This document shows, one piece after another, positions 7,355 to 15,293 of a stretch of DNA of 36,968 nt. Where the stretch lies: contig DDVH01000029.1 of NCBI GenBank assembly GCA_002345215.1, positions 85,737 through 122,704 on the forward strand. Direction: 5' to 3'. This DNA comes from Anaerolineales bacterium UBA2317 (GTDB lineage: Bacteria; Chloroflexota; Anaerolineae; Anaerolineales; Villigracilaceae). Position 1 is the first letter of the stretch; each line of letters opens with the position of its first letter. The notes under the pieces are model-generated. The model was not told the origin of the DNA, searched no databases, and saw only the letters and a program-made list of their open reading frames with translations. Made by a program: the position numbers and the translations under genes.

Positions 7355-8593
7355 TTAACCATTCCCCATTTGCACAGCCATCACATCATAATATGTACCT
7401 GCGCCAAAACCATCGAACATAATATGGTCACCAAGTTTAATGTTCGGCAATTGACGTAAGAACGAAATCACATTAGATGCCGCGCTGACGTTTCCAAAAT
7501 CATGTAACAACCAAGGCATAGGGAAATTAATACCAAGCTTAGAAAGATGTTTTGCTTTCAAAGCATTGATTTTGTAATTTGCATGGTGCACCACACCTGT
7601 TGTAATCGCTTTGCCAGATTCACCAATTTTATCCATCAAAGAGTGATAATCTTTATAAACATCTTCTACCACTTGCACGCCAGTGCGCACAAATAACTTG
7701 ACCATACCCATTAATCCAGCCATCTCGATTGAGGCACCATCATCAGGTTCATGCATCAAGCCCGAAATGCGGATATGAGTCGAATCTTCTTGAATTACAT
7801 CCACCAAGCCATCGCCTGAGGCAGTGTGTGGATAATACATGCGTACTGCTAATAAGCCATCTTCATCATAATTTTCAAAACTCTTACCAACTAGGAACTT
7901 CATGTTTTCATTTGGGATGACACCCAACACACCCATGCCATTCCCAAACAATTGAAGCGCGTTTTTATCTTTCACGCCAGAAGTAAAACGACTCAAACCT
8001 TCAATTCCACCGACCAAAACTTTTTTGCCACGTAACTCTTCGGCAATATTCACTTCACCTGGTTTCGCCAAAAGCGGATTCAAAGCCAAATGCAAACCAC
8101 CCATTGAACCATCACAGGCTTTATGCACACTGACTTTTAATGCCGATTCACGAATCCCTGCCATTTCTGCAATTCGAGAAACATAATCATGCGAAACAGG
8201 TCCACTCATCCCAATCAAAACGCCATCCACTTCATTTGCTCCCCAACCACAAACTTGGATAGCCTTGCGAAGCAAACGCGCACCCACTTCTACCTCCAAT
8301 TTCAAATGGTCTTCTTCACTTAAGTCTTGAATATGTTGGCGGAAGTCAAAGCCTAACTCGGAGAGATTCAGCACATCGTCAGGTTGAAGAGGCGCACCGA
8401 TTCTTTTCTCTACAAAAGGCGTTAAATTTGCATTGCTATAACTTTGCCCCCATGAGCCATACACGCCACCAATTCCTAAATTCTTGCTATAAACACCTTC
8501 TAAACCAATCGGCACCCCTTCACCGACTTGAATGATATCTTTTTCTACATTTGGGCGGTCATAAAATGACACTTTTCGTAAATTTTCAGACAT
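7355..8593 (-). CDS. 3-oxoacyl-ACP synthase III family protein (thiolase fold)
   Basis: A condensing enzyme of the FabH/KAS III type, 412 residues, about 90 longer than typical FabH. The catalytic triad is complete: Cys160 in VHKACDGSMGG, His336 in VVHHANYKI (equivalent of HQANxRI) and Asn368 in FGNVSAASN. The extra length is in the first 60 residues and in the segment before His336. KAS III enzymes condense acyl-CoA with malonyl-ACP, but close relatives use other acyl donors, so the substrate cannot be read from sequence. No other fatty-acid genes are nearby. The start has a good SD (AAGGAG about 7 nt upstream on the - strand). It is transcribed alone, convergent with glmS and divergent from the dCMP deaminase gene. 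Confidence 0.88.
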   Translation of the reverse strand: MSENLRKVSFYDRPNVEKDIIQVGEGVPIGLEGVYSKNLGIGGVYGSWGQSYSNANLTPFVEKRIGAPLQPDDVLNLSELGFDFRQHIQDLSEEDHLKLEVEVGARLLRKAIQVCGWGANEVDGVLIGMSGPVSHDYVSRIAEMAGIRESALKVSVHKACDGSMGGLHLALNPLLAKPGEVNIAEELRGKKVLVGGIEGLSRFTSGVKDKNALQLFGNGMGVLGVIPNENMKFLVGKSFENYDEDGLLAVRMYYPHTASGDGLVDVIQEDSTHIRISGLMHEPDDGASIEMAGLMGMVKLFVRTGVQVVEDVYKDYHSLMDKIGESGKAITTGVVHHANYKINALKAKHLSKLGINFPMPWLLHDFGNVSAASNVISFLRQLPNIKLGDHIMFDGFGAGTYYDVMAVQMGNG

Positions 8594-8689
8594 TAGGTCA
8601 AACTCCTTTTCGCTTAAAACCCCATTCTAAACAAAAGGCTTCGCTGTAAAATAGGCGGGTAAAATTATAAAAACATAAGAGAGGTTTCG

Positions 8690-9121
8690 ATGCGACCCGA
8701 TTGGGATTCTTATTTTATGAAGATTGCTTTTGCAGTTTCAGAACGAAGCACTTGTGACCGAGCTTTTGTAGGCTGTGTTTTAGTAAAAGAAAAACGCATC
8801 CTCACCACAGGCTTCAATGGCTCACCTGCTGGGCAAGCCCATTGTGATGAAACAGGTCACTTAATGGTTGAAGGACATTGCGTGCGCACTATTCATGCTG
8901 AAACCAATGCAATCATCCAAGCCGCATTGCATGGCGTTTCTACAAAAGATGCGGTGTGTTACGTCACTCATTTGCCTTGCATTCAATGTACCAAAGCCTT
9001 AATTAATGCAGGCATCATAAAAATCGTTTATAGTGTTGCCTACCGTACTGATGAAAATGCCTTGAACTTTATAAAAAATGCAGGTATCGAATTAGTACAA
9101 AAAGAATTTAACCCCGCCTAA
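8690..9121 (+). CDS. dCMP/CMP deaminase family zinc enzyme (ComEB-like)
   Basis: A 143-residue cytidine/deoxycytidylate deaminase-family protein. The zinc site is clear: His69 and Glu71 in TIHAETNAI (proton-shuttling Glu), Cys97 and Cys100 in HLPCIQC. The N-terminal RPDWDSYFMKIA and the FVGCVLVKEKRILTTGFNG segments match dCMP deaminases, which convert dCMP to dUMP for thymidylate synthesis. ComEB of Firmicutes is in the same family. The ATG is preceded by GAGAGG. The next gene starts almost immediately after its stop, so the two are probably co-transcribed, although the neighbour's function gives no further clue. Confidence 0.93.
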   Translation: MRPDWDSYFMKIAFAVSERSTCDRAFVGCVLVKEKRILTTGFNGSPAGQAHCDETGHLMVEGHCVRTIHAETNAIIQAALHGVSTKDAVCYVTHLPCIQCTKALINAGIIKIVYSVAYRTDENALNFIKNAGIELVQKEFNPA

Positions 9122-9140
9122 AATGGAGAATATAAAAAGA

Positions 9141-9833
9141 ATGAAACAAGCACTAACTTTGATTTTGATATTTACCCTGCTGAGCGCATGTGCCCCAACG
9201 GATACCACGCCTCCTGCCTCGAGTGCAACTGCTCTGCCAACCCAATCAGAATCTATCTTTCAGCCTTCCCCTTCTATTCTTTGGACAGAAATCCGCGATG
9301 AACGTTTTGGATTTGGTTTTGCAATGCCTTGTTGGTGGCAATTTACCGAAATGCCGGCAGAGGGCATTCTTTCTACTATGACAATCCGTAATTATGATGA
9401 TAACTTTTTTATAAGAAATTCTGAAAAGGGAGTTTGGAAAGGTGGCAGACCTCCTCAAGGCGTTATGTCTATGGATATTACCGTTGCTACAGACATAGAC
9501 CCCAATCTCAGCATGGTTGATGCTTACTTAACTCTTGTAGATACAGAAACATATTCCGTTCTCAACACACAAGAAAGAAATATTTCTGACAGAGTTTATA
9601 CGGTTGTCGCTTTGAAAAGCCAAATTAATCCCAATGAACAGGCTTCAATTGTTTATCTCAAAGGCTTATCCCCTGATTCAATTCTGATTTTCAGCACGTA
9701 TCCCACAGAAGCCATCTTCTCAACTGACGCGCAATTAATTCTTGGCACATTTGCTGGCGTGCAAGATGAAGCCGTTATCTTGCCAGAAGTACTGCCTGCC
9801 CCGGCGATTATCAATATGGCTTGCCCGTTCTAA
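9141..9833 (+). CDS. Secreted lipoprotein of unknown function
   Basis: A probable lipoprotein of 230 residues: MKQALTLILIFTLLSAC is a signal peptide with lipobox LSAC, followed by a Thr/Pro/Ser-rich linker. The body contains EIRDERFGFGFAMPCWWQF, a pattern seen in uncharacterised envelope proteins of this group, and two further cysteines (one in CWWQF, one in the C-terminal NMACPF) that may form a disulfide. I chose the ATG at 9141 because GGAGA lies about 11 nt before it. An in-frame ATG at 9123, six codons earlier and one base after the previous stop, is possible and would also leave a usable signal peptide. A perfect bidirectional terminator follows. No catalytic motif seen. Confidence 0.82.
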   Translation: MKQALTLILIFTLLSACAPTDTTPPASSATALPTQSESIFQPSPSILWTEIRDERFGFGFAMPCWWQFTEMPAEGILSTMTIRNYDDNFFIRNSEKGVWKGGRPPQGVMSMDITVATDIDPNLSMVDAYLTLVDTETYSVLNTQERNISDRVYTVVALKSQINPNEQASIVYLKGLSPDSILIFSTYPTEAIFSTDAQLILGTFAGVQDEAVILPEVLPAPAIINMACPF

Positions 9834-9839
9834 ATTCAA

Positions 9840-9867
9840 AAAAGTCCCTGAATATTCAGGGACTTTT
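9840..9867. terminator. Bidirectional terminator
   Basis: A perfect 28-nt palindrome (AAAAGTCCCTGAAT plus its complement) lies between the lipoprotein gene and the convergent membrane-protein gene. The stop codon of the - strand gene (9866-9868) overlaps its edge. Confidence 0.88.
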
Positions 9868-10414
9868 AGTTTAACTTTTCATACGATAGTATCAATTGAA
9901 AATGTGTGGCATCACAGTAATAAATCCGAAAGCGTGCGCCTTCGGGGAATATTTGATATACATCCTCTGAAAATAAAAATTTTACTTTATCAACAATGAC
10001 ATAATAGGTTGTGCCGTATTTTGAATGTTTTTCATCATGTGAGACGATGCCTTCAACCCGTTTTAATTCTGCATTTTCTAATTTGTTGGCACGGCGATTG
10101 GCAAAGAAAATCCCTAAGCCAACAATGAAAGTTACAATTGGAATCACTGCTAAAATCATAATGAAATTTAATGGGTCAGAAAATAAGGCTCGGCGTGTGC
10201 TTTCATTAGAAAGATACATTCCAAGAATAAGACACAAACCGAATGGCAGAAAGAATCCTATTACCCAGACTGAACTCCATTGTGATTTGCGAATGCCACC
10301 AGCATATTGTTTTAACGACTCTTGTTGGCGTGGTGAAATTAAACCCAAACGATTCGAGTTTAGGTCACTTTCATTGAATTCAAAAAGATTTAGAGGCGTT
10401 GAGTCTGTTTCCAT
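9866..10414 (-). CDS. Two-helix membrane protein of unknown function
   Basis: A 182-residue protein with a polar N-terminal segment of about 45 residues, two membrane helices (about 49-68 and 83-104), then a basic stretch FANRRANKLENAEL and a small beta-rich C-terminal domain (about 115-182). The C-terminal part (KRVEGIVSHDEKHSKY, then YYVIVDKVKFLFSEDVY and a strand reading RFRIYYC) resembles the small OB/SH3-like domain of DUF3592-type membrane proteins, but the match is by eye only. The ATG has no clear SD. It is divergent from the DUF2834 gene, with a shared promoter region in which each -10 falls at the position of the other's -35. Confidence 0.72.
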   Translation of the reverse strand: METDSTPLNLFEFNESDLNSNRLGLISPRQQESLKQYAGGIRKSQWSSVWVIGFFLPFGLCLILGMYLSNESTRRALFSDPLNFIMILAVIPIVTFIVGLGIFFANRRANKLENAELKRVEGIVSHDEKHSKYGTTYYVIVDKVKFLFSEDVYQIFPEGARFRIYYCDATHFQLILSYEKLN

Positions 10415-10460
10415 TGCTGAATCAGGTTTCCATGTAGAAAGAAGCGCGGATTTTCATCAA

Positions 10461-10490
10461 ATTATACATCCGATGCGGGTATGCTATAAT
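10461..10490. promoter_or_regulatory. Back-to-back divergent promoters
   Basis: On + there is TTATAC (10462-10467), 17 bp, then TATAAT (10485-10490), only 7 nt before the GTG start at 10498. On - there is a TATAAT made by ATTATA at 10461-10466, serving the 182-residue membrane protein gene. The two -10 boxes form an inverted repeat, so only one polymerase could bind at a time. The + transcript should be leaderless or nearly so. Confidence 0.6.
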
Positions 10491-10497
10491 CTCGTTT

Positions 10498-10812
10498 GTG
10501 AAAAAGAACATTTATCTACTGCTTGCGTTTTTGGGCTTCGTATTCCCATATTATTTTTTGTTTCAATTTTATACGACTGAAACAACGCCAACATTTCAAG
10601 CCATCGGAAATTTTTTTGCGACACCGATGAGCGCGGCATTTAATGCTGATTTAGGAATGTCAGTTCTGACAGCATGGGCGTTTATGGCAATTGAAGGAAA
10701 TCGCATCAAGATGAAATATTGGTGGGTATTTTGGGTGTTGACCGTGATTGGGTTATCTTTTGCGTTGCCTTTATTTTTTTATTTTCGTGAAAGACACCTA
10801 GAAACAAAATGA
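10498..10812 (+). CDS. DUF2834 small membrane protein
   Basis: A 104-residue protein with three hydrophobic segments (about 4-24, 52-66 and 74-95). It shows the DUF2834 pattern: FPYYFLFQF near the start, a central AFNADLGMSVLTAWAFM and a C-terminal short cytoplasmic tail RERHLETK. The function of the family is not known. The start is GTG at 10498, placed 7 nt after a TATAAT box, so it is probably translated from a leaderless mRNA. Its stop overlaps the ATG of the IscX gene by 4 bp (ATGA), implying translational coupling with iscX and then mrp; the significance of this pairing is not obvious. Confidence 0.8.
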   Translation: MKKNIYLLLAFLGFVFPYYFLFQFYTTETTPTFQAIGNFFATPMSAAFNADLGMSVLTAWAFMAIEGNRIKMKYWWVFWVLTVIGLSFALPLFFYFRERHLETK

Positions 10813-11012
10813 ATTGGGAAGCGACCTACGCAATTGCATTGGAACTGAAAAGAAAATTCACAGATGTAAATATTGAAGAAGTTACTTTAGGGCAAATTTA
10901 TAAATGGACGCTTGAGTTACCAGAATTTGATGATGACCCTGCGCTTGCAAATGATGAAATCTTGCGGGCAATTTATCAAGATTGGTATGAAGAGTTAATT
11001 CATAAAAAATAA
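10809..11012 (+). CDS. iscX: Fe-S cluster assembly accessory protein IscX
   Basis: A 67-residue acidic protein matching the IscX family (PF04384). It shows MNWEATYAIALELKRKF, then LGQIYKWTLELPEFDDDP and NDEILRAIYQDWYEEL, lining up with the E. coli pattern (W-T-D-xx-E-I, H-Q-W-ICDLEDFDDDP, SNEKILEAI-W). IscX binds the cysteine desulfurase IscS and iron and tunes cluster assembly. Here no iscS, iscU or fdx is adjacent; the neighbour is mrp, an Fe-S carrier ATPase, which supports a role in Fe-S metabolism. It overlaps the preceding gene by 4 bp. Identification rests on motif recall but the fit is close over the full length. Confidence 0.85.
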   Translation: MNWEATYAIALELKRKFTDVNIEEVTLGQIYKWTLELPEFDDDPALANDEILRAIYQDWYEELIHKK

Positions 11013-11029
11013 TTTTATTGAGTAGAGAT

Positions 11030-12103
11030 ATGACGATTACAAATGAAGCAGTTTTGAAAGCATTAAGTACAGTACAAGAACCTGATTTGGGTCAAGACCT
11101 TGTGACGTTAAACATGGTGAAAGATGTGGCAATTGAAGGAAGCCATGTTTCTTTTACAGTGATGTTGACTACGCCGGCTTGTCCGTTTCGTGGAAAGATT
11201 GAAAAAGATTCTAGAGAAGCCGTGATGAAAGTGAATGGCGTAAAAACTGTCACTGTCAAAATGGATTCGGATGTTCCAAATGATGGACGCATGCGTGGTT
11301 TGGTAAAGACTCCGATTCGTAATGCCATTGCGGTTGGTTCAGGTAAAGGTGGTGTAGGGAAATCAACAGTGGCTGTGAATGTAGCAGTTGCGTTGGCAAA
11401 AGCCGGCGCACGAGTCGGGTTGTTAGATGCTGATATTTACGGACCCAACACACCGACGATGTTGGGCGTTGAATCACTTCCTCCGCCGAATGGACCAAGA
11501 ATCATTCCGGCTGAAGCGTATGGTTTGAAAATGGTTTCAATGGGTTTGCTTGTTCGTCCCGGCGAGCCATTAATCTGGCGCGGACCAATGCTCAATTCCG
11601 CTATTCGCCAATTTTTAGGTGATGTGGAATGGGGTGAATTAGATTATTTGATTATTGACCTTCCGCCCGGCACAGGCGATGCGGCTCTTTCTCTTGCGCA
11701 AGCCTTGCCTTTGAGCGGAGCTGTCATCGTCACTTTGCCTCAACTTGTTTCTCTTGAAGATGCCGGGCGTGGATTAAATATGTTCAAGAAATTAGAAGTT
11801 CCGATTTTAGGAATCATTGAGAACATGTCTTATTTAGATTTACCAGACGGTTCACGCATGGATTTATTCGGGTCTGGCGGTGGTGAACATTTAGCCAAAA
11901 TTACAGAGACTCCGTTTTTAGGCGGTGTACCCATTGACCAAAATGTACGCATCGGCGGCGATACAGGTAAACCGATTGTGATTAGTTATCCTGAATCAAG
12001 TGTAGCAAAAGCATTGACTGAAATTGCTGAAAAAATTGCTCAAAAAGTTTCTGTGGCGGCATTTGGCGGCGGAAAATCTGTGCCGATTAACATTATCGAA
12101 TAG
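11030..12103 (+). CDS. mrp: Mrp/ApbC-type Fe-S carrier P-loop ATPase
   Basis: A 357-residue cytoplasmic protein. An N-terminal MIP18/DUF59 domain (about 1-75, with TTPACPFRGK and its conserved Cys) precedes a ParA/MinD-like ATPase domain with deviant Walker A GSGKGGVGKST (about 103-113), LLDADIYGPNTP and Walker B LIIDLPPGTGD. Mrp/ApbC/Nbp35 proteins carry and transfer Fe-S clusters. The CxxC found in many members after the ENMS motif is absent here: the segment reads ENMSYLDLPDGSRMDLFG. This variant is also known in some other bacteria. I chose ATG 11030 over the in-frame TTG at 11018 because the ATG fits the family N-terminus. It follows iscX by 17 bp and is closed by a strong terminator, making a DUF2834-iscX-mrp operon. 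Confidence 0.93.
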   Translation: MTITNEAVLKALSTVQEPDLGQDLVTLNMVKDVAIEGSHVSFTVMLTTPACPFRGKIEKDSREAVMKVNGVKTVTVKMDSDVPNDGRMRGLVKTPIRNAIAVGSGKGGVGKSTVAVNVAVALAKAGARVGLLDADIYGPNTPTMLGVESLPPPNGPRIIPAEAYGLKMVSMGLLVRPGEPLIWRGPMLNSAIRQFLGDVEWGELDYLIIDLPPGTGDAALSLAQALPLSGAVIVTLPQLVSLEDAGRGLNMFKKLEVPILGIIENMSYLDLPDGSRMDLFGSGGGEHLAKITETPFLGGVPIDQNVRIGGDTGKPIVISYPESSVAKALTEIAEKIAQKVSVAAFGGGKSVPINIIE

Positions 12104-12116
12104 AAAAATTAATTCA

Positions 12117-12150
12117 AAAACAGATTAATGAAAAATCATTAATCTGTTTT
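12117..12150 (+). terminator. Rho-independent terminator after mrp
   Basis: A perfect 15-bp stem (AAAACAGATTAATGA and complement) with an AAAA loop, followed by TTG and T-rich DNA. Confidence 0.88.
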
Positions 12151-12267
12151 TTGTTTAAATTAACACCAATGGGGGATATTTTCATAGCATTTTTTCATTC
12201 AAATAGTACCAATGCCAACTTGAATTACTCCGTATCTTTGTTAAACTCAAAACATAAGGAGCAAGTC

Positions 12268-13278
12268 ATGAATCACAAACTATTTTCATTAATTTTTATT
12301 TTTGTCTTATTCATTTCTGCCTGTAATTTACCGGCAGGAACAGAAACACCTACGAGCATTGAATCAATTGCAACCCAAGCCGCGCTCACTGTCACTGCCG
12401 CGGCGCAAATGCCTATTGTAGAAACTCCGTCTCTGACGCCGGCTGTTGACATCACAGCAACGTCAACGGATGCACAATCAAATCAACAACCAAATGTAAC
12501 TAATACACCTGTTTGTAATTTAGCATCTTTTGTCTCAGATGTGACCATTCCAGATAACACGAATATCAATGTCAATGCTGGGTTCATCAAAACATGGCGA
12601 TTAAGAAACGTCGGCTCATGTACATGGACTTCCAGTTATCAAATCATCTTTGATTCTGGTGACCAAATGAGCGGTCCCGCCTCACAACAACTGATAAATG
12701 GTACTGTTCTCCCAGGCTCTACTGTAGATGTTTCAGTTAATTTAACTGCGCCTGCTTCTGCTGGCACATATAAAGGTAACTGGAAATTAAGAGACCAAAA
12801 TGGTGCTGTGTTCGCTTTATCTACTGGACCATTTTGGGTGCAAATTAAAGCTGTCACGCAGGCACAAGAAGAAGATACTTGGCCCACTTTCAAAAATGGT
12901 GATTCAGGTCCAGAAGTACGTGCCATCCAACTATTATTGACTGCACATGGGCATAACTTAAATGTTGATGGAGTTTTTGGACCCATTACCCAGTCTAGAG
13001 TAGAAGACTTTCAAACTGATAATAACTTAACTGAAGATGCGATTGTCGGACCAGAAACATGGCAAAAACTAATTATCCAAGTTGCACAAGGCAAAAGTGG
13101 ACCAGAGGTGCGTGCCGTGCAAAACTTGCTGAAAATTAAATTTGGCTACAACATTGATGTAGATGGGGTTTTCGGACCCGCCACAGCGAATGCAGTCAAG
13201 AATTTTCAAAATTCAAAAGGGCTTACAGCAGATGGTATTGTTGGTCCAAAAACATGGTTTCAGTTAATCTCTGACTAA
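12268..13278 (+). CDS. Lipoprotein with NBR1-type Ig domain and two peptidoglycan-binding repeats
   Basis: A 336-residue envelope protein. The signal peptide ends in the lipobox ISAC (MNHKLFSLIFIFVLFISAC), followed by a Thr-rich linker. Next is an Ig-like domain of the 'next to BRCA1' type (about 85-195: TWRLRNVGSCTWTSSYQIIF, then PASAGTYKGNWKLRD and GPFWVQI). Two PG_binding_1 repeats follow (about 207-270 and 273-336), each with GPEVRA.Q.LL, DGVFGP and GPxTWxxLI. It probably binds the cell wall non-enzymatically; no hydrolase domain is present. The ATG at 12268 has a good SD (AAGGAG, about 6 nt before). In-frame codons upstream to 12151 lie in the preceding terminator region and are not credible. 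A terminator follows directly. Confidence 0.92.
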   Translation: MNHKLFSLIFIFVLFISACNLPAGTETPTSIESIATQAALTVTAAAQMPIVETPSLTPAVDITATSTDAQSNQQPNVTNTPVCNLASFVSDVTIPDNTNINVNAGFIKTWRLRNVGSCTWTSSYQIIFDSGDQMSGPASQQLINGTVLPGSTVDVSVNLTAPASAGTYKGNWKLRDQNGAVFALSTGPFWVQIKAVTQAQEEDTWPTFKNGDSGPEVRAIQLLLTAHGHNLNVDGVFGPITQSRVEDFQTDNNLTEDAIVGPETWQKLIIQVAQGKSGPEVRAVQNLLKIKFGYNIDVDGVFGPATANAVKNFQNSKGLTADGIVGPKTWFQLISD

Positions 13279-13286
13279 GTTATAAA

Positions 13287-13327
13287 AAAACAAAGACCCT
13301 CAGAAAACAACTGAGGGTCTTTGTTTT
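13287..13327. terminator. Terminator after the Ig/PG-binding lipoprotein
   Basis: A perfect 17-bp stem (AAAACAAAGACCCTCAG and complement) with a 7-nt loop and a T tract. A-rich on the other side, so it may also serve the convergent small gene at 13357. Confidence 0.9.
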
Positions 13328-13356
13328 AAGACATATTATAGGGTTCGTAGAAAATA

Positions 13357-13527
13357 TTATCTCCACACCACATACAAAGCATGCAACATACCGGGTATGC
13401 CACCTAAGATAGTAAGTAAAAGGTTCAACCAAAACTCACCATCAATTTTGTTGCCTTTCTTCAAAAACACTGCCAAAGGTGGGATGAAAAGCGCGATGAT
13501 GCTAAATAAGATTTTGTTGCTGTCCAT
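13357..13527 (-). CDS. YqaE/Pmp3 family membrane peptide (UPF0057)
   Basis: A 56-residue peptide with two membrane helices: FSIIALFIPPLAVFLKKG and the C-terminal LLLTILGGIPGMLHALYVVW. This is the Pmp3/YqaE proteolipid pattern (IPPLxVxLKxG, then a helix with a G-x-IPGxxHAxY motif). In yeast and plants such peptides affect membrane potential and salt tolerance; the bacterial role is poorly known. The ATG at 13527 has GGAG 7 nt upstream, so I prefer it to the in-frame ATG at 13539, which lacks one. Confidence 0.9.
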   Translation of the reverse strand: MDSNKILFSIIALFIPPLAVFLKKGNKIDGEFWLNLLLTILGGIPGMLHALYVVWR

Positions 13528-13617
13528 TTTATACTCCATGTAAAAGAATTTAACTTACACAAGGATAACCCCAAAACCGAATAAAGGTTTGCAGATTCTT
13601 TATTTATCACCATCAGG

Positions 13618-13623
13618 TATAAT
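13618..13623 (+). promoter_or_regulatory. -10 box giving a leaderless ricT mRNA
   Basis: A perfect TATAAT ends 7 nt before the ATG at 13631, so transcription would start at or next to the start codon. No SD is present. The -35 is weak (ATTCTT at 13595-13600). Confidence 0.6.
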
Positions 13624-13630
13624 TACACCC

Positions 13631-14581
13631 ATGCAAACAGATACTAAACAAATTATCGGTGTACGATTTACGAAGGTAGGAAAAATTTATCACTTTGACT
13701 CCTCAAGCCTCCCCGACGTTAAAAGAGGCGAGCATGTCATCGTGGATACGACACGTGGAAAACATCTTGGCGAAGTGGTACAAGTGTTGGAAGAAATTCC
13801 GCCCAAGCCAGAAGGCGGTTGGAAATCGGTCGAGAGGCGTGCCACTCCGCGAGATTTATTGTTACAACAATCGTGGAAAAATAAGCAAACCGAAGCGATG
13901 ATTAATTGTCGCGCGCGCGCATCCGAATTGGGATTGTTGGATACTATCAAAATTGTCTCTGCCGAATATAACTACGACGGCACACGCCTTGCATTTTTAT
14001 TCAGCACAGACATTGAAGAAAAAGTGGATTTGAAATCTCTCAAAAAAGATATGCAAGAGTTGTATCCAAACAAGCATATCGAAATGCGCCAAATCGGTCC
14101 GCGCGATGTTGCCAAACTTTTGGGTGGCATGGGTGCGTGCGGCATTGAAACACGTTGTTGTTCAAAATTCTTAACCGACTTCTCACCCATCTCTATCAAG
14201 ATGGCAAAAGAACAAGGTATCTCACTCACGCCAAATGAAATTACAGGCATGTGCGGTCGTTTACGTTGTTGTTTAATTTTTGAATATGAACAATATGTAG
14301 AAGCGCGTAAAACGTTGCCAAAGCGCAATAAAAAAGTTATCACACCAAAGGGTGAAGGCAAAGTTATTGATTTGATTCCGATGAGTGATAAAGTGGTCGT
14401 ATTAATTGAAGTGCCAAATGAACGCCCACAACAACATACATTCATGCGCGAAGAAATTCAACCATGGGATGAACTCGAAGCACTTCGCAGAAAATCTCAA
14501 GCCCCATGTGACCGTCACGAAGGCGGCGGATGCACATGCGGCAAAAGTAGTCCATTGAAAAAGAATGACCGCAAAAACTAA
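13631..14581 (+). CDS. ricT: PSP1 domain protein RicT (YaaT)
   Basis: A 316-residue cytoplasmic protein with the PSP1 C-terminal domain. The N-terminal half carries GVRFTKVGKIYHF and GEHVIVDTTRGKHLGEVV, and the core has QIGPRDVAKLLGGMGACG. The conserved cysteine cluster reads ACGIETRCCSKFL and later GMCGRLRCCLIFEYEQY. In Bacillus subtilis RicT joins RicA (YmcA) and RicF (YlbF) in a [4Fe-4S] complex that partners RNase Y in mRNA maturation; partner genes are not in this window. An unusual C-terminal tail adds more cysteines (CDRHEGGGCTCGK). I chose ATG 13631, where the -10 box sits 7 nt upstream; the in-frame TTG at 13589 would lie upstream of the promoter. The next gene overlaps it by 17 bp. 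Confidence 0.93.
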   Translation: MQTDTKQIIGVRFTKVGKIYHFDSSSLPDVKRGEHVIVDTTRGKHLGEVVQVLEEIPPKPEGGWKSVERRATPRDLLLQQSWKNKQTEAMINCRARASELGLLDTIKIVSAEYNYDGTRLAFLFSTDIEEKVDLKSLKKDMQELYPNKHIEMRQIGPRDVAKLLGGMGACGIETRCCSKFLTDFSPISIKMAKEQGISLTPNEITGMCGRLRCCLIFEYEQYVEARKTLPKRNKKVITPKGEGKVIDLIPMSDKVVVLIEVPNERPQQHTFMREEIQPWDELEALRRKSQAPCDRHEGGGCTCGKSSPLKKNDRKN

Positions 14582-15293
14582 CACTTGGGAAACTTCACAA
14601 AAAATTCTGGTAATTCTGGCTCACCCCGATGACCCAGAATTTTTTTGCGGTGGCACATTGGCGCAATGGTCACGTGAAGGTCACAGCATCACTTATTTAA
14701 TTTTGACCAATGGAAACAAAGGATTCAATCCCGCCACCCAAGCGGATATGACTCCTGAAAAGTTAATTCCGATTCGTAAAGTGGAACAAGCCGAAGCCGC
14801 AAAAATTATCGGCGCAGAACCGCCTCTTTTTCTTGACCTTGAAGATGGTCTATTAATCCCCGACATTCATTTACGCCGAATCATTGTGCGCGAAATTCGT
14901 AGACACAAACCTGATATTCTAGTCACCTGTGACCCACAAAACTTATTTGCTTTATACGGAATCAATCACCCCGACCATCGCGCCTGCGGACAAGTTGTAC
15001 TAGATGCAGTTTTCCCCGCCGCAGGAAGCCCCGTATTCTTTACTGAATTATTAGATGAAGGCTTCGAGCCTCACATGCCAAAAGAAGTTTGGTGCTCGTT
15101 AACAAATCAGCCCAACGAAACTATAGATATTACCGAAACATGGAATATCAAACTGCAAGCCATATTACAACATAAATCTCAAGTACAAGACCCCGAAAAA
15201 TTAATCGAAAGAATGAAAGCCAGAAGAACTGAAGATAGCACCGAAGAAAATCCAAAATACGAAGAAAAATTCCGTGTGGTAAAGTATAGTTAA
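14565..15293 (+). CDS. PIG-L/LmbE family deacetylase
   Basis: A 242-residue zinc-dependent N-deacetylase of the LmbE/PIG-L fold. The metal-binding motif AHPDDPEFFCGGT lies near residues 19-31, and the second HPDHR motif near residue 137 supplies the other ligand and catalytic residues. LmbE enzymes remove acetyl groups from GlcNAc-type substrates (for example in mycothiol or bacillithiol synthesis), but the substrate here is not determined. The gene overlaps the end of ricT by 17 bp in another frame, so the two are probably transcribed together. A low-complexity intergenic repeat separates it from the M20 amidohydrolase gene. Confidence 0.92.
   Translation: MTAKTNTWETSQKILVILAHPDDPEFFCGGTLAQWSREGHSITYLILTNGNKGFNPATQADMTPEKLIPIRKVEQAEAAKIIGAEPPLFLDLEDGLLIPDIHLRRIIVREIRRHKPDILVTCDPQNLFALYGINHPDHRACGQVVLDAVFPAAGSPVFFTELLDEGFEPHMPKEVWCSLTNQPNETIDITETWNIKLQAILQHKSQVQDPEKLIERMKARRTEDSTEENPKYEEKFRVVKYS

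Noticed and set aside
10011..10580. 189-codon + strand ORF
   Set aside because: It lies opposite the membrane protein gene at 9866-10414 and across the divergent promoter; the product has no recognisable pattern and no SD.
13972..14445. 157-codon - strand ORF opposite ricT
   Set aside because: It is a shadow of ricT: there is no SD, the product is cysteine-rich by mirror effect, and the + strand product matches the PSP1 family along its length.
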